34,654 nucleotides of DNA from the NCBI GenBank assembly GCA_001784555.1, contig MFRM01000022.1:16085-50738 (forward strand), written 5' to 3'. This DNA is from Candidatus Melainabacteria bacterium RIFCSPHIGHO2_02_FULL_34_12 (GTDB lineage Bacteria > Cyanobacteriota > Vampirovibrionia > 2-02-FULL-35-15). The position numbers and the translations under genes were made by a program. A model generated the notes under the pieces. The model saw nothing but the letters and a program-made list of their open reading frames with translations. It made no database searches and was not told where the DNA came from. Of the stretch, positions 8,482 through 17,478 are shown piece after piece. Position 1 is the first letter of the stretch. The number at the start of each line of letters is the position of its first letter.

Positions 8482-9726
8482 TTACTTCTGATTTACTTCT
8501 TGTGCAACACTGTCAATAATTAACTTTGCTTTTTCAAATAATATTTTTTTATCGTCTTCTGAAAAATCAAATAAGTATTTTTCAAGTGCCAGGATTGGAT
8601 TTGAAATTAAACTGGCGTCAAGATCATCAATTCTATATGTTCTGTCCTTATGTTTAATATCTGCATAAACAGTAAAGGCAAAGGCACTTTGAAGGAGTAA
8701 TTTAATTTTTTGCTGATTCACCCTGTCATAATCTTCCTCATTTATTTTATAGATTACTCTTACTATTGCATCATTTATTTTATTTTTTAAAATGGTATCC
8801 TCTAAATCTCCATGAGGATTAGTACTTAATGTAAGATCCTGGTCAATAGTTAAAAATTTCCTTGGATTTGTAGTGTTAAATTTATGATTTACTTTTCCTT
8901 TTTCTAGCTCAAGAGAAATAAAACCCTTTTCTTCCTCTTCTTCTCCAAAATCTACCCGCTCTAATGATCCAGCATATAAAATAAGGGGGTTCGATTTTTT
9001 TAAAATCTGATGTCTATGAATATGACCAAAACCTACATAATCTACCGGTGCATCTGCAAAAAGACCTAATGGATAACTTAATACTTTTCCAATTGATAAA
9101 TCCTGTTCAGAGCCAAATTTTGCACTTTCAATGGTTCCATGTCCTATCAGAATAGATGGAAGTTCAGGGTTTAATTTTTCAAAGCATGCTGTTATTGCAT
9201 GTTTTACTTTTTCAATCATTAACCCGTCCTGTTCTTTTGTAGATAAGTTTCTGTATTCTTCTTTTGTAAGCAGTCTGCTTTTCGTAATATGAGGTAGAGC
9301 TATTACCTGAACTATGCCATTTTTAGTTTCAATATTTTTTAGCTCAATTCTGTTAAAAACTGTTACATTATCAATTCCAAGAGTGCTGTAAATATCAAGT
9401 GCATCAGAACCATCAATTCTATAAAGAATGTCATGGTTACCTACTAGGAGTACTGTAGGAATTTTACTTAAAGATAGTTTTTTTATCCTTTTAGCAAACT
9501 CTTTCTGATAAACAGGTTCAGGGGTTGCATGTTTATATGTGTCTCCAGTAAAGAGGACAAGATCGACATTATTATCAATTGCAAAATTTACAGGCTTATC
9601 CAGTGCAGAAATAAAATCTTCAAACCTTTTATTTAAGCCCGATTCAGGATTTATATTCCCATATCTTTCTCCTGAACCAAAATGCAGATCACTAAAATGT
9701 ACTATTTTAATTTTATTTTCTTTCAT
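8482..9726 (-). CDS. sbcD: SbcD-type DNA repair metallophosphoesterase
   Basis: Mre11/SbcD-family nuclease subunit, which in other bacteria acts with the SbcC ATPase on hairpins and double-strand breaks. The 414-aa protein shows the complete calcineurin-like metal site: DLHFG (Asp13, His15), GDTYKHATP (Asp62), GNHD (Asn97, His98), GHG (His196) and GHIH (His235, His237). A capping region follows (about 280-414). No sbcC lies next to it: upstream is a divergent pgeF and downstream a convergent pilT. The specific name could be too narrow; a general exonuclease subunit of the same family is possible. The ATG at 9726 has no clear Shine-Dalgarno sequence. Confidence 0.85.
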   Translation of the reverse strand: MKENKIKIVHFSDLHFGSGERYGNINPESGLNKRFEDFISALDKPVNFAIDNNVDLVLFTGDTYKHATPEPVYQKEFAKRIKKLSLSKIPTVLLVGNHDILYRIDGSDALDIYSTLGIDNVTVFNRIELKNIETKNGIVQVIALPHITKSRLLTKEEYRNLSTKEQDGLMIEKVKHAITACFEKLNPELPSILIGHGTIESAKFGSEQDLSIGKVLSYPLGLFADAPVDYVGFGHIHRHQILKKSNPLILYAGSLERVDFGEEEEEKGFISLELEKGKVNHKFNTTNPRKFLTIDQDLTLSTNPHGDLEDTILKNKINDAIVRVIYKINEEDYDRVNQQKIKLLLQSAFAFTVYADIKHKDRTYRIDDLDASLISNPILALEKYLFDFSEDDKKILFEKAKLIIDSVAQEVNQK

Positions 9727-9772
9727 AGATCTTAAAGCTGAAAGTCCAGAGCTCAGGCTTTCTTTACACTTT

Positions 9773-9807
9773 CTGAGCTCTCAGGTCTCAGCTCTGAGCT
9801 CTAATAT
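9773..9807. repeat. Degenerate heptamer tandem repeat
   Basis: Consecutive 7-mers ctgagct, ctcaggt, ctcagct, ctgagct and ctaatat occupy the intergenic space between divergent sbcD and pgeF. A further gagctc-containing stretch lies upstream near 9746-9758. It resembles the short tandem heptamer repeats known from cyanobacteria, and it runs into the pgeF -10 region. Confidence 0.6.
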
Positions 9808-9809
9808 GC

Positions 9810-9815
9810 TATATT
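9810..9815 (+). promoter_or_regulatory. Candidate -10 box of pgeF
   Basis: TATATT ends 7 nt before the ATG at 9823, with no Shine-Dalgarno sequence between. Transcription would start at or next to the start codon, giving a leaderless message. Confidence 0.4.
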
Positions 9816-9822
9816 TTACCCT

Positions 9823-10608
9823 ATGCTCTTTTTAAAAAGACAAAGAAAAGAAACCTGGACAGAGGCAAATTATGGGCAGATAAAAGGCTGGCAATGTGCT
9901 CCATTTCTAGAATTTAGCAATTTAAAACATCTATTTACAAGTAAATCTGGGGATTTAAATCTTGCAAAACATGAACCAACTATTTTTCCGGAAAAAGGTG
10001 TTGACAAAAACAGAGAGACCTTATGTAAAAGTCTGGAGCTGGATTATAAGAATCTTGTAGTACTTCCAATAGCACATACAGATAAAGTTCTTGTACTGGA
10101 AAAAGAAACACCTGAAATTATTCAATCAGATGCAGTTATAACTCACCTGACCAATGTTCCACTTTTAATAACTGCTGCAGACTGTGTACCAATTTTGCTT
10201 TATTGTCATGAGAAAAAACTTCTAGGGTTGGTTCATGCGGGATGGAGAGGAACAGCAGCATCCATCGTAGAAAAAGCTGTAATTGCAATGCAGGAAAATT
10301 ATCTGGCAAGACCTTCACAAATTATAGCTGCAATCGGACCTGCAATAGGACAAAAACATTATGAGGTAGGAGATGATGTTGCAAAAGCTTTAGCAGAAGC
10401 ATGCGAGTCAGATGAAATCCTTGATAAATCAGGACTAAAATCAAAGGCAGATCTGAAAATGGCAAATTTCCTGCAATTAGACAGGGCCGGAGTGATGAAA
10501 ATTTTTGTAACTGAACTTGATACTGCTGCACATAACAGCATGTTTTATTCACACAGAATACAGGGAAGACGCGCCGGCAGACAGGGTTTAATTGCTTGCT
10601 TGGTTTAG
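9823..10608 (+). CDS. pgeF: YfiH/PgeF multicopper-oxidase-like protein (DUF152)
   Basis: Belongs to the YfiH family, described as a peptidoglycan editing factor in E. coli and also annotated as polyphenol oxidase or purine nucleoside phosphorylase-like; the activity in this organism is uncertain. The 261-aa length is typical. The conserved metal-site triad is visible: His85 (PIAHTDKV, in place of the usual QVHG context), Cys121 (TAADCVPILL) and His138 (VHAGWRG). Further landmarks are AAIGPAIGQKHYEVG and the C-terminal FYSHRIQGRRAGRQ. It is divergent from sbcD and ends 4 bp from the convergent STAS-like gene. Confidence 0.93.
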   Translation: MLFLKRQRKETWTEANYGQIKGWQCAPFLEFSNLKHLFTSKSGDLNLAKHEPTIFPEKGVDKNRETLCKSLELDYKNLVVLPIAHTDKVLVLEKETPEIIQSDAVITHLTNVPLLITAADCVPILLYCHEKKLLGLVHAGWRGTAASIVEKAVIAMQENYLARPSQIIAAIGPAIGQKHYEVGDDVAKALAEACESDEILDKSGLKSKADLKMANFLQLDRAGVMKIFVTELDTAAHNSMFYSHRIQGRRAGRQGLIACLV

Positions 10609-10612
10609 TCGC

Positions 10613-10906
10613 TTAACTACAAACCTCTAAAATACTTTTTACTTTTGCCACCTGAAAAACTTTATATATAACAGGACTTACATTGGTAATTTGAACTTTA
10701 ACATTTATATCTTTTGCCCTTTTAACAAAACTTTCAAGCCGTTCAAGAAACAAAACAGAAACAAAAGTTACTTTTTTAAAATCGAGAAGTATTTCATTTC
10801 TATCCAAGAGTTGTTTATCAAATGAGTTAAAAATAGAATCAACTATTTCACTTGAGGTAATTTCTCCACTTAACATATCATCAATTCTTAAGTCTATATT
10901 TTTCAC
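10613..10906 (-). CDS. STAS-like small protein (DUF4325-like)
   Basis: 97 aa. The central and C-terminal part (EILLDFKKVTFVSVLFLERL, then SFVKRAKDINVKVQITNVSP and YKVFQVAKVKSIL) follows the strand-helix pattern of STAS or STAS-like DUF4325 domains, which serve as anti-sigma antagonists or partners of histidine kinase-like proteins. Ser50 sits near the position where STAS proteins are phosphorylated, but the usual DSSG motif is not present, so phosphorylation is not supported. It is 48 bp downstream of adhE on the same strand and could be co-transcribed. The gap carries an 8-bp tandem repeat. No partner kinase or phosphatase is visible. Confidence 0.7.
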   Translation of the reverse strand: MKNIDLRIDDMLSGEITSSEIVDSIFNSFDKQLLDRNEILLDFKKVTFVSVLFLERLESFVKRAKDINVKVQITNVSPVIYKVFQVAKVKSILEVCS

Positions 10907-10914
10907 TTTTTCTC

Positions 10915-10946
10915 TTCGCCCTTTCGCCGCATCGCCGATTCGCCGG
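10915..10946. repeat. Octamer tandem repeat with TCGCC core
   Basis: Four consecutive 8-bp units (ttcgccct, ttcgccgc, atcgccga, ttcgccgg) lie between adhE and the STAS-like gene. They are GC-rich against an AT-rich background, which suggests a mobile or slippage-derived micro-repeat. Confidence 0.65.
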
Positions 10947-10954
10947 CTCGTGTC

Positions 10955-13597
10955 TCAATATGCGTTTCTCAGTATGACTTCTAGTTCTTCTATAATAGGA
11001 ATACGTGGATTTGTTCTAAGACTTAAATCATTACTGGCTTTGTTAATTAAATCCGGAATACTTGCCAGATAATCATCAAGTTTTATCCCAAGTTCACTTA
11101 CTCTGACAGGAAGTCCGGATTTCTTAAGTAAATCATTTACTTTTTCTTTTAAATTAGAAATAAGCTCTTTAATATCAGTTCCAGTACATCCAAGCATTTG
11201 AGCTATTTGTGCATATTTTTCAGGTGCAATGTATTCTTTGTAATTTGAAAATGGCATAAATTTTCTGGGAATGCCTGAATTAAAATCTATAGTGCTTAAT
11301 AAAAATACTGCATTAGCTCTGCCATGCGGTATTTTATACATTGCACCAAGAGCATGTGCCAGCGCATGATTTATTCCTACTGAAGCATTGCTAAATGCCA
11401 TTCCTGCCATAGAAGCAGCATTATGTAGTTTTTGTCTTATTTCAAGATTGTTTGGAAATTGCAAAACCTTCGGAAGGTATTCATTAATTAATTTTATTGC
11501 CTGAAGGCAAAGTGCATCCGTATAATCCGAAGAAAAAATAGATACAAAAGCTTCTATTGCATGAGTAAATGCATCTATAGCAGTATCAGCCGTAGATTTC
11601 AGTGGTAAATCTTTCACTAATTCAGAATCAATAATTGCAATATCAGGAGCAAGAGTATAATCAAAAAGAGAGATTTTTAAACTATCTTTTCTGTCACTAA
11701 TTACACATACTGGACTTACTTCGCTTCCTGTACCACTGGTAGTAGGAATTGCTACAAGCTTAGTTCTCCCAAGAACAGGAAATTTAACTACTCGTTTTCT
11801 AAAATCTAGAAAGTTTACAGATAAATCTTCAACTTTTACTTCAGGACATTCATAAAATAATCTAATGGCTTTTGCAGCATCAATAACAGAGCCGCCTCCA
11901 AGAGCTATAAATAAATCCGGTTCAAAATCACCTATCTGAGTCAAGCAACTATGTATAATATCCAAACTTGGTTCAGGTTCTATTTCAGAAAAAACTTTTA
12001 CATTTATATCAGACGGCAGATTTTCAATAACAGATTTTAATATGCCTGATTTTTCCATAGTTTTACTGGTAACAATAAAAACATTATGTGCAGACATGGT
12101 CTTTAAAACAGAAATGGAACCAGGATTAAAATAAATCTGATTTGGAATCTTAAACCACATTGGTGATGTTTGTCTTTTTGGTGATCGTTTTATATTCAGC
12201 AGATTATAAATATTTACATTTTCAGTAGTACTGTTTCCTCCACCTGTTCCACATCCAAAGCTAAGAGTGGTGGGTAAATTATTATAAAATCCGCCTAAAC
12301 CGCCTAAAGAAGTAGGCTGATTAATGATTATTCTTCCTGCATTAATTAAATTCTGAAAATTAGATATTACTTCTTCATTATTTGCAAAAATCCCTGCCGT
12401 ATGTCCTGTACCACCTGAATGATTTACCAATAAACATTTACTTAAAGCATCACTCTCTGAATCAGCAGCTAAAAAAGCCAGTACAGGCATAAGTTTTTCT
12501 TTTAAAAGAGGATTTGATTTGTCATTTGAATTAACTTCACAAATTAATATTTTTGTATCTGAAGGTACAGAAAAACCTGCTGCTTTTGCAATAACAAAAG
12601 CACTTTTACCAACATATCTATAATTCATAGCTCCTGTATCAGGATCAATAACAACGGGAATAAGTTTTTCTGTCTCATTTTTAGTACAAATATGACAATT
12701 TAATCTTTTAAATTCAAGTAAAAGGGAATCATAAATTTCTTTATCTGTAACAATAGTTTGTTCTGATGGGCACTCAGTGCCATAATCAAATGTTTTTGAA
12801 ATGCAAATATCCATTGCAGTACTTTTAACATTACATGACTTATGAACATAAACAGGAGTATTCCCGGAACCCACTCCAATAGCAGGTTTACCTGTACTAT
12901 AAGCAACTCTTACCATGGTTGTTCCACCGGTTGCAAATACCAGATCTACTTCTTTATGATGAAGCAAATAATTTGTTTGCTTTCTCAGTTTAGAATTTCT
13001 TTTTAGCCAGCCAATGCAACCCTCCGGTGCTCCAGCTTCAAGTGCTGCTTTGTAAAGGATTTCAGCAGTATATGCAACACATTTACTTGACATTAAATGC
13101 GGACTAAATACGATTGCATTTCTGGTTTTTAAAGAAATAATGGATTTATAAATAACTGTACTGGTAGGATTAGTTACTGGCGTAAGCGCTGCAATTACGC
13201 CAACAGGTTCAGCAACTTCAACCATTTGTTCATCTTTTAGTTCTCTTATTATTCCTACTGTTTTTTTATCTTTAATTTGACTGTATAAAAATTCACTAGC
13301 TACAATGTTTTTTAAAATCTTATCTTCAAATAATCCCATCCTTGTTTCTTCAACAGCTAGTTTGGCAAATTCACTAGAATGTGCAATAGCAGCCCTGACA
13401 ACTGTATAAACAATCTTATCTACCATCTCCTGGGAATACTGTGTAAAAACTGCAGAAGCCTTTCTGGCTTTTAAAAGTAATTCATCTACCTGAGGGAAGA
13501 GATTCTCTTGCAGTTCACTTGCAAAATCCAGCTCTAATCTGGCCCCATCTTTAGTTAAAATTAAATTGTCTTTCTCATCATTTGGAATAAAAGTCAT
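10955..13597 (-). CDS. adhE: Bifunctional aldehyde-alcohol dehydrogenase AdhE
   Basis: Reduces acetyl-CoA to acetaldehyde and then ethanol with NADH, regenerating NAD+ in fermentation; family members form spirosome filaments. The 880 aa include an N-terminal CoA-acylating aldehyde dehydrogenase domain (about 30-450) with catalytic Cys276 in SKTFDYGTECPSEQ and an NAD-binding region with FATGGTTMVR and GVGSGNTPVYV. The C-terminal iron alcohol dehydrogenase domain (about 480-880) has ALGGGSVIDAAKAI, IPTTSGTGSEVSPV and metal ligands Asp675, His679, His744 and His758. The N-terminus is about 30 residues longer than E. coli AdhE by motif position. It indicates a fermentative lifestyle. It lies downstream of fliI on the same strand, separated by 138 bp that hold a palindrome. 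Confidence 0.97.
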   Translation of the reverse strand: MTFIPNDEKDNLILTKDGARLELDFASELQENLFPQVDELLLKARKASAVFTQYSQEMVDKIVYTVVRAAIAHSSEFAKLAVEETRMGLFEDKILKNIVASEFLYSQIKDKKTVGIIRELKDEQMVEVAEPVGVIAALTPVTNPTSTVIYKSIISLKTRNAIVFSPHLMSSKCVAYTAEILYKAALEAGAPEGCIGWLKRNSKLRKQTNYLLHHKEVDLVFATGGTTMVRVAYSTGKPAIGVGSGNTPVYVHKSCNVKSTAMDICISKTFDYGTECPSEQTIVTDKEIYDSLLLEFKRLNCHICTKNETEKLIPVVIDPDTGAMNYRYVGKSAFVIAKAAGFSVPSDTKILICEVNSNDKSNPLLKEKLMPVLAFLAADSESDALSKCLLVNHSGGTGHTAGIFANNEEVISNFQNLINAGRIIINQPTSLGGLGGFYNNLPTTLSFGCGTGGGNSTTENVNIYNLLNIKRSPKRQTSPMWFKIPNQIYFNPGSISVLKTMSAHNVFIVTSKTMEKSGILKSVIENLPSDINVKVFSEIEPEPSLDIIHSCLTQIGDFEPDLFIALGGGSVIDAAKAIRLFYECPEVKVEDLSVNFLDFRKRVVKFPVLGRTKLVAIPTTSGTGSEVSPVCVISDRKDSLKISLFDYTLAPDIAIIDSELVKDLPLKSTADTAIDAFTHAIEAFVSIFSSDYTDALCLQAIKLINEYLPKVLQFPNNLEIRQKLHNAASMAGMAFSNASVGINHALAHALGAMYKIPHGRANAVFLLSTIDFNSGIPRKFMPFSNYKEYIAPEKYAQIAQMLGCTGTDIKELISNLKEKVNDLLKKSGLPVRVSELGIKLDDYLASIPDLINKASNDLSLRTNPRIPIIEELEVILRNAY

Positions 13598-13655
13598 AGC
13601 TTTATAAGTTTAACCTTTAAAATATAAATATGAATAAATCTTTTAGTTTATTTAA

Positions 13656-13683
13656 GTAGAGGCGTATTGAAATACGCCTTTAC
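13656..13683. repeat. REP-like palindrome, copy 3
   Basis: Arms gtagaggcgtatt and aatacgcctttac differ from perfect complementarity at one position, with a 2-nt loop. It lies between fliI and adhE and keeps the GTAG foot. As RNA it forms a stable hairpin, so it could reduce read-through between the two genes. Confidence 0.85.
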
Positions 13684-13735
13684 TTTTGTTTTAACTAAAA
13701 ACTGACTTTTAAACAAATTTTGTCAGTAAGAATAT

Positions 13736-15124
13736 TTACTTCCCTTGTTGATATATATCAATTAAAAGTTTTACTGTTTCTTCAAAACCAGATGTTTCAA
13801 ATATTCCTTGCTGTAAGAACGAATCAATAACCGGCTTTAATAAAACTGACTTATCAATCCTTGGATCAGAACCTTTTTCATATGCACCAATTGCAATCAA
13901 GTCCTCAGCATTATTATAAGTTGCAATCATATTCCTGATAAAACCTGCGGCTTCCTGATGGTCTTTATTTGCAATTTCTGGGAATAAACGGCTTACACTA
14001 TTTAATACATCTACAGAAGGATAATGATTTTTAGCAGCTATAGATCTGGATAGTATAATATGCCCGTCTAAAATACCACGAACAGCATCTGCAATCGGTT
14101 CATTAAAATCATCACCCTCAACAAGAACAGTATAAATTGCAGTAATTGAACCTGATTTTGCTCTGCCTGACCTTTCAAGAATCTTTGGCAACATTGCAAA
14201 AACAGAAGGGGTATAACCTTTCATTGTAGGCGGTTCACCTACTGAAAGCCCAACATCTCTTTGAGACATTGCAAGTCTGGTTACAGAATCTACCATTAAT
14301 AAAACATTTAGACCTTGGTCACGAAAATATTCAGCAATGGTTGTAGCTGTATAAAGACATTTAACACGTAGCATAGCGGGTTGATCTGATGTAGCAACTA
14401 CTACCACTGATTTTTTTAATCCTTCTTCTCCAAGACTAACTTCTATAAAATCCTGAACTTCTCGTCCTCTTTCTCCAACAAGTGCAATCACGTTTATATC
14501 AGCATCACCATAACGAGCAATCATGCCAAGAGTGGTACTTTTTCCTACTCCAGAACCAGAAAATATTCCTATTCTTTGTCCTATACCAAGTGTCAGTAAA
14601 CCATCAATTACTCTTACACCGCTTGCAAAAACAGTATCAATTCTTGGTCGTCCATATGCTTCAGGTGGAGCAGCATCTAAGGGTCTAGGATAAAGAGGTC
14701 CTTCCAGTTTTCGTCCATCTAATGGATTTCCAAAAGTATCCAGAACCCTACCTAGTAACCCTTCACCAACCATCACTTCAAGCAATCTTCCGGTCTGATG
14801 AACCTTACTTCCCTGATGGACTCCTCTTCCATCAACAAGTAAAAGTAAAAGGGATACTTCTCCTTTAAATCCTACAACTTCTGCTGGTTTTACTTCTCCA
14901 TGATCAGTAATCACATTACAAAGCTCACCTACCATGGCACCTGGAAGTTTAGCTTCAAGAAGTAAACCAACTACTTTACTGACATAACCAGTCCATTTTC
15001 TGGTTTCATTTTTATTTAATATTTCCTGTGTTGCCCGTTTTAAATCTTTTATATACTCTTTATCAATCAAAGCAGATTGACTAGATATAATTTCTGATTC
15101 AGTTTTTTCTTCTCTAAAATCCAT
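13736..15124 (-). CDS. fliI: Flagellar/type III secretion ATPase FliI
   Basis: Hexameric F1-like ATPase that delivers substrates to the flagellar-type export gate. The ATG at 15124 gives 462 aa; an in-frame TTG at 15145 lies inside a palindrome and is not used here. Numbered from that ATG, Walker A is GSGVGKST (190-197), the catalytic Glu is in VGERGRE (about 216-222) and Walker B ends in VLLMVD (274-279). The family landmark GSITAIYTVLVEGDDFNEPI is also present. Length fits FliI and its injectisome homologue SctN, and sequence alone does not fully separate them. It is 42 bp downstream of flhA, so the pair is probably one operon. No FliH, FliJ, FlhB or flagellin gene is nearby. Confidence 0.93.
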   Translation of the reverse strand: MDFREEKTESEIISSQSALIDKEYIKDLKRATQEILNKNETRKWTGYVSKVVGLLLEAKLPGAMVGELCNVITDHGEVKPAEVVGFKGEVSLLLLLVDGRGVHQGSKVHQTGRLLEVMVGEGLLGRVLDTFGNPLDGRKLEGPLYPRPLDAAPPEAYGRPRIDTVFASGVRVIDGLLTLGIGQRIGIFSGSGVGKSTTLGMIARYGDADINVIALVGERGREVQDFIEVSLGEEGLKKSVVVVATSDQPAMLRVKCLYTATTIAEYFRDQGLNVLLMVDSVTRLAMSQRDVGLSVGEPPTMKGYTPSVFAMLPKILERSGRAKSGSITAIYTVLVEGDDFNEPIADAVRGILDGHIILSRSIAAKNHYPSVDVLNSVSRLFPEIANKDHQEAAGFIRNMIATYNNAEDLIAIGAYEKGSDPRIDKSVLLKPVIDSFLQQGIFETSGFEETVKLLIDIYQQGK

Positions 15125-15138
15125 TTTGCTTTTTATTT

Positions 15139-15165
15139 TGGGCAAACACCTTGGTATGCCCCTAC
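15139..15165. repeat. REP-like palindrome, copy 4 (degenerate)
   Basis: The right arm tggtatgcccctac is the clear family match; the left arm ggcaaacacc is degenerate. It fills most of the 42-bp gap between the flhA stop and the fliI ATG, occupying the place where a fliI ribosome binding site would be expected. Confidence 0.6.
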
Positions 15166-15166
15166 C

Positions 15167-17266
15167 TTACGCTGCTGGCGCAGATACTCCCCCCGTCTGA
15201 GCTGGTTCCTGACCAATAGTTTCTAGAACTTGAACATTAAAATCAGGAGATAACTCTGCATATGAAAGTACATGAATATGAGGATCAAATTGTTCAAGCA
15301 GTCTGTAGAGCGGTAATCTAAGCCCTGGACCACATATTAAAACTGGTTTTCTTCCATATCGTTCATTGATTCGTTTTGATGAACGTGAAATCATAGTTAC
15401 AAGCTGCTGGATTTGTTTTGGATCTAAAATTAAAACAAGATTGTTTTCTACTCGCTGAAGTGATTCTTCAAGTTTTCTTTCCCAGTTAGGATGAAATGCA
15501 ACTGAAAATATTTGTTTTTCAGGAGTTGCAAACTCAAGACAAATTTGTCTTCCAAGTGTAATCCTTATTTTTTCAGAGAGCAGATCTGGATCCTTAATTC
15601 CAGCACATAAATCTTCAAGCCTTTCTAAAAGAAACTGAACATCTCTTATTGAAACTCTTTCCTTGAGAAGATTTACAAAGACACGCCTTAAATCACCAAG
15701 ACTGATTAAGCTTGGAACCAAACCTTCTACAAGCTGGCTGTCTTTTTGTTTTGCCTGCTCAAGAACACGTTTAACTTCTGTTTTTGTAAGAAGCTCATCT
15801 ATATTCCTTCTTACAATTTCAGCAAGATGTGCAGTAATAACTCTTACAGCGGGTGTAGCAGGATACTGCCAGTCAATTTGTTCAAGATATTCAGGATCTA
15901 TCCAGTAGGCTGGTTCCTGAAGTGCAGAGTCCCATCCAGGAAGTGCTCCTGGTGGCGGTTCAGAATATATTCTGTCCCAATATTCTCTTAAAACTAGCAT
16001 CCTATCCGGATAAGCCTCGCTTGAAGCTACGGTAGTATCTCTTATTACAATTCTATATTCATTTGCATTTAAGCTTGGTGCATCCATAATTCTTACTGAC
16101 GGCAAAACATATCCAAGATTTAAAGTCAGCTGATGTCTAAGTGATGCGATTTCCGGAACTAGAGTACCCTGTCTGCCTGGATCAGCAATATCAAGTAAAT
16201 TTCTCCCAACCCAAATTGCAAGATTATCAACTTCAAGCAAAGAGTACATCATATCCGGACTGCTTGGATTAATTTTTGGTTCAGAAATTGCCTGCTCTTC
16301 TGTAGCTTTTTTCATTGCTGCACGCTTTGAAAAAACAAAAGCAGCCATAAGACCTGTAATTATTGACAGTATTAAAAAAGCAAAAGTTGGCAGACCTGGG
16401 AAAAATCCAATAAAAAATAACAAACCAGATGCAAGTGCAAGTGCATTCGGTCTATTCATGATCTGTGTACCGATATCCTCACCCAAACTTTCTGCATTTG
16501 ATGTAGATCGTGTGACAATAATACCTGCAGCAATTGAAAGAATAAGTGCAGGTACCTGAGCTGAAAGAGCATCACCAATGGTTAGAAGGGTATATTTATG
16601 ACCAGCCTGGGCAAGATCCAGTCCTTTTTGAGTAACCCCAATAGTAAGACCTGCAGTAATATTTACCAGGGCAATAATTATACCTGCAATTGCATCACCT
16701 TTTATAAACTTACTTGCACCGTCCATAGCACCGTAGAATGAAGATTCTCTTTCAAGGTCAGCACGTCTTTGCTTTGCAATTTCACTGCTTATTAAGCCTG
16801 CATTAAAATCAGCATCAATGGACATTTGTTTTCCTGGCATAGCATCGAGTGCAAAACGTGCTGATACTTCTGCAATTCTTTCTGCACCTTTTGTAACTAC
16901 TATGAACTGAACAACAGTTATGATGATAAAAATTATGATACCTACTACAATATTTCCGCCTGCAACAAAATTACCAAATGCAGTAACTACTTCTCCTGCA
17001 TAGCCTTCTGCAAGTATCAGTCTTGTAACTGCAATGTTAAGTGAAAGACGGAGAAGTGTAGTAATTAAAAGTACTGAGGGCAAAACCGCATAATCAAGAG
17101 GACGTGCAATATAAAGAGCAATACCCAGAGTAACTATTGCAAATGAAATGTTTGTCGCCAATGCAATATCCATTAGCCATGTTGGCAGAGGAACTAAGAT
17201 TAAAATCAATAGACCAAAAACTATCGTTCCGACAATAATTTCACTTGCTAAACGGATTTTGTTCAT
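15167..17266 (-). CDS. flhA: Flagellar/type III export gate protein FlhA
   Basis: Nonameric inner-membrane gate of the flagellar-type type III secretion apparatus. The 699 aa comprise an N-terminal membrane domain with about eight helices (to about residue 320) and a cytoplasmic FlhA-C domain (about 340-699). The signature RLSLNIAVTRLILAEGYAGE (73-92) matches the FHIPEP family. The cytoplasmic loop after residue 125 carries KGAERIAEVSARFALDAMPG, and FYGAMDGASKFIKGDAIAG follows. The protein ends in a Pro/Gly/Ala-rich tail. The sequence is closer in feel to FlhA than to injectisome SctV, but this is a judgement by eye. It heads the flhA-fliI run; the 212 bp upstream hold no gene. Confidence 0.93.
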   Translation of the reverse strand: MNKIRLASEIIVGTIVFGLLILILVPLPTWLMDIALATNISFAIVTLGIALYIARPLDYAVLPSVLLITTLLRLSLNIAVTRLILAEGYAGEVVTAFGNFVAGGNIVVGIIIFIIITVVQFIVVTKGAERIAEVSARFALDAMPGKQMSIDADFNAGLISSEIAKQRRADLERESSFYGAMDGASKFIKGDAIAGIIIALVNITAGLTIGVTQKGLDLAQAGHKYTLLTIGDALSAQVPALILSIAAGIIVTRSTSNAESLGEDIGTQIMNRPNALALASGLLFFIGFFPGLPTFAFLILSIITGLMAAFVFSKRAAMKKATEEQAISEPKINPSSPDMMYSLLEVDNLAIWVGRNLLDIADPGRQGTLVPEIASLRHQLTLNLGYVLPSVRIMDAPSLNANEYRIVIRDTTVASSEAYPDRMLVLREYWDRIYSEPPPGALPGWDSALQEPAYWIDPEYLEQIDWQYPATPAVRVITAHLAEIVRRNIDELLTKTEVKRVLEQAKQKDSQLVEGLVPSLISLGDLRRVFVNLLKERVSIRDVQFLLERLEDLCAGIKDPDLLSEKIRITLGRQICLEFATPEKQIFSVAFHPNWERKLEESLQRVENNLVLILDPKQIQQLVTMISRSSKRINERYGRKPVLICGPGLRLPLYRLLEQFDPHIHVLSYAELSPDFNVQVLETIGQEPAQTGGVSAPAA

Positions 17267-17478
17267 AATTCTTTATTCACATATTACAATGTCTTCTAAT
17301 TAGGTATTAAATTCCTTAAAGCCTGATTAAATAATCGGCAATTAAGCTGAAATATCCATAAAAACAGCTGGATTTATATATTTTTTAAGAACTTTTTGTT
17401 GATTTTACGGGTTACCTCTGATGGATATCCTGAAAATATTTTTAAAACAAATAGGAATGGCTCACTTATTATCAAAAG
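17267..17478. other. Intergenic region upstream of flhA
   Basis: AT-rich, without a recognisable gene. A short palindromic stretch near 17321-17338 (cctgatta, then taatcgg) could be a weak hairpin. It must contain the flhA promoter on the reverse strand, but no convincing -35/-10 pair was found. Confidence 0.35.

Noticed and set aside
15125-15145. TTG start for FliI
   Set aside because: It lies in the degenerate palindrome; the ATG at 15124 starts a normal-length protein.
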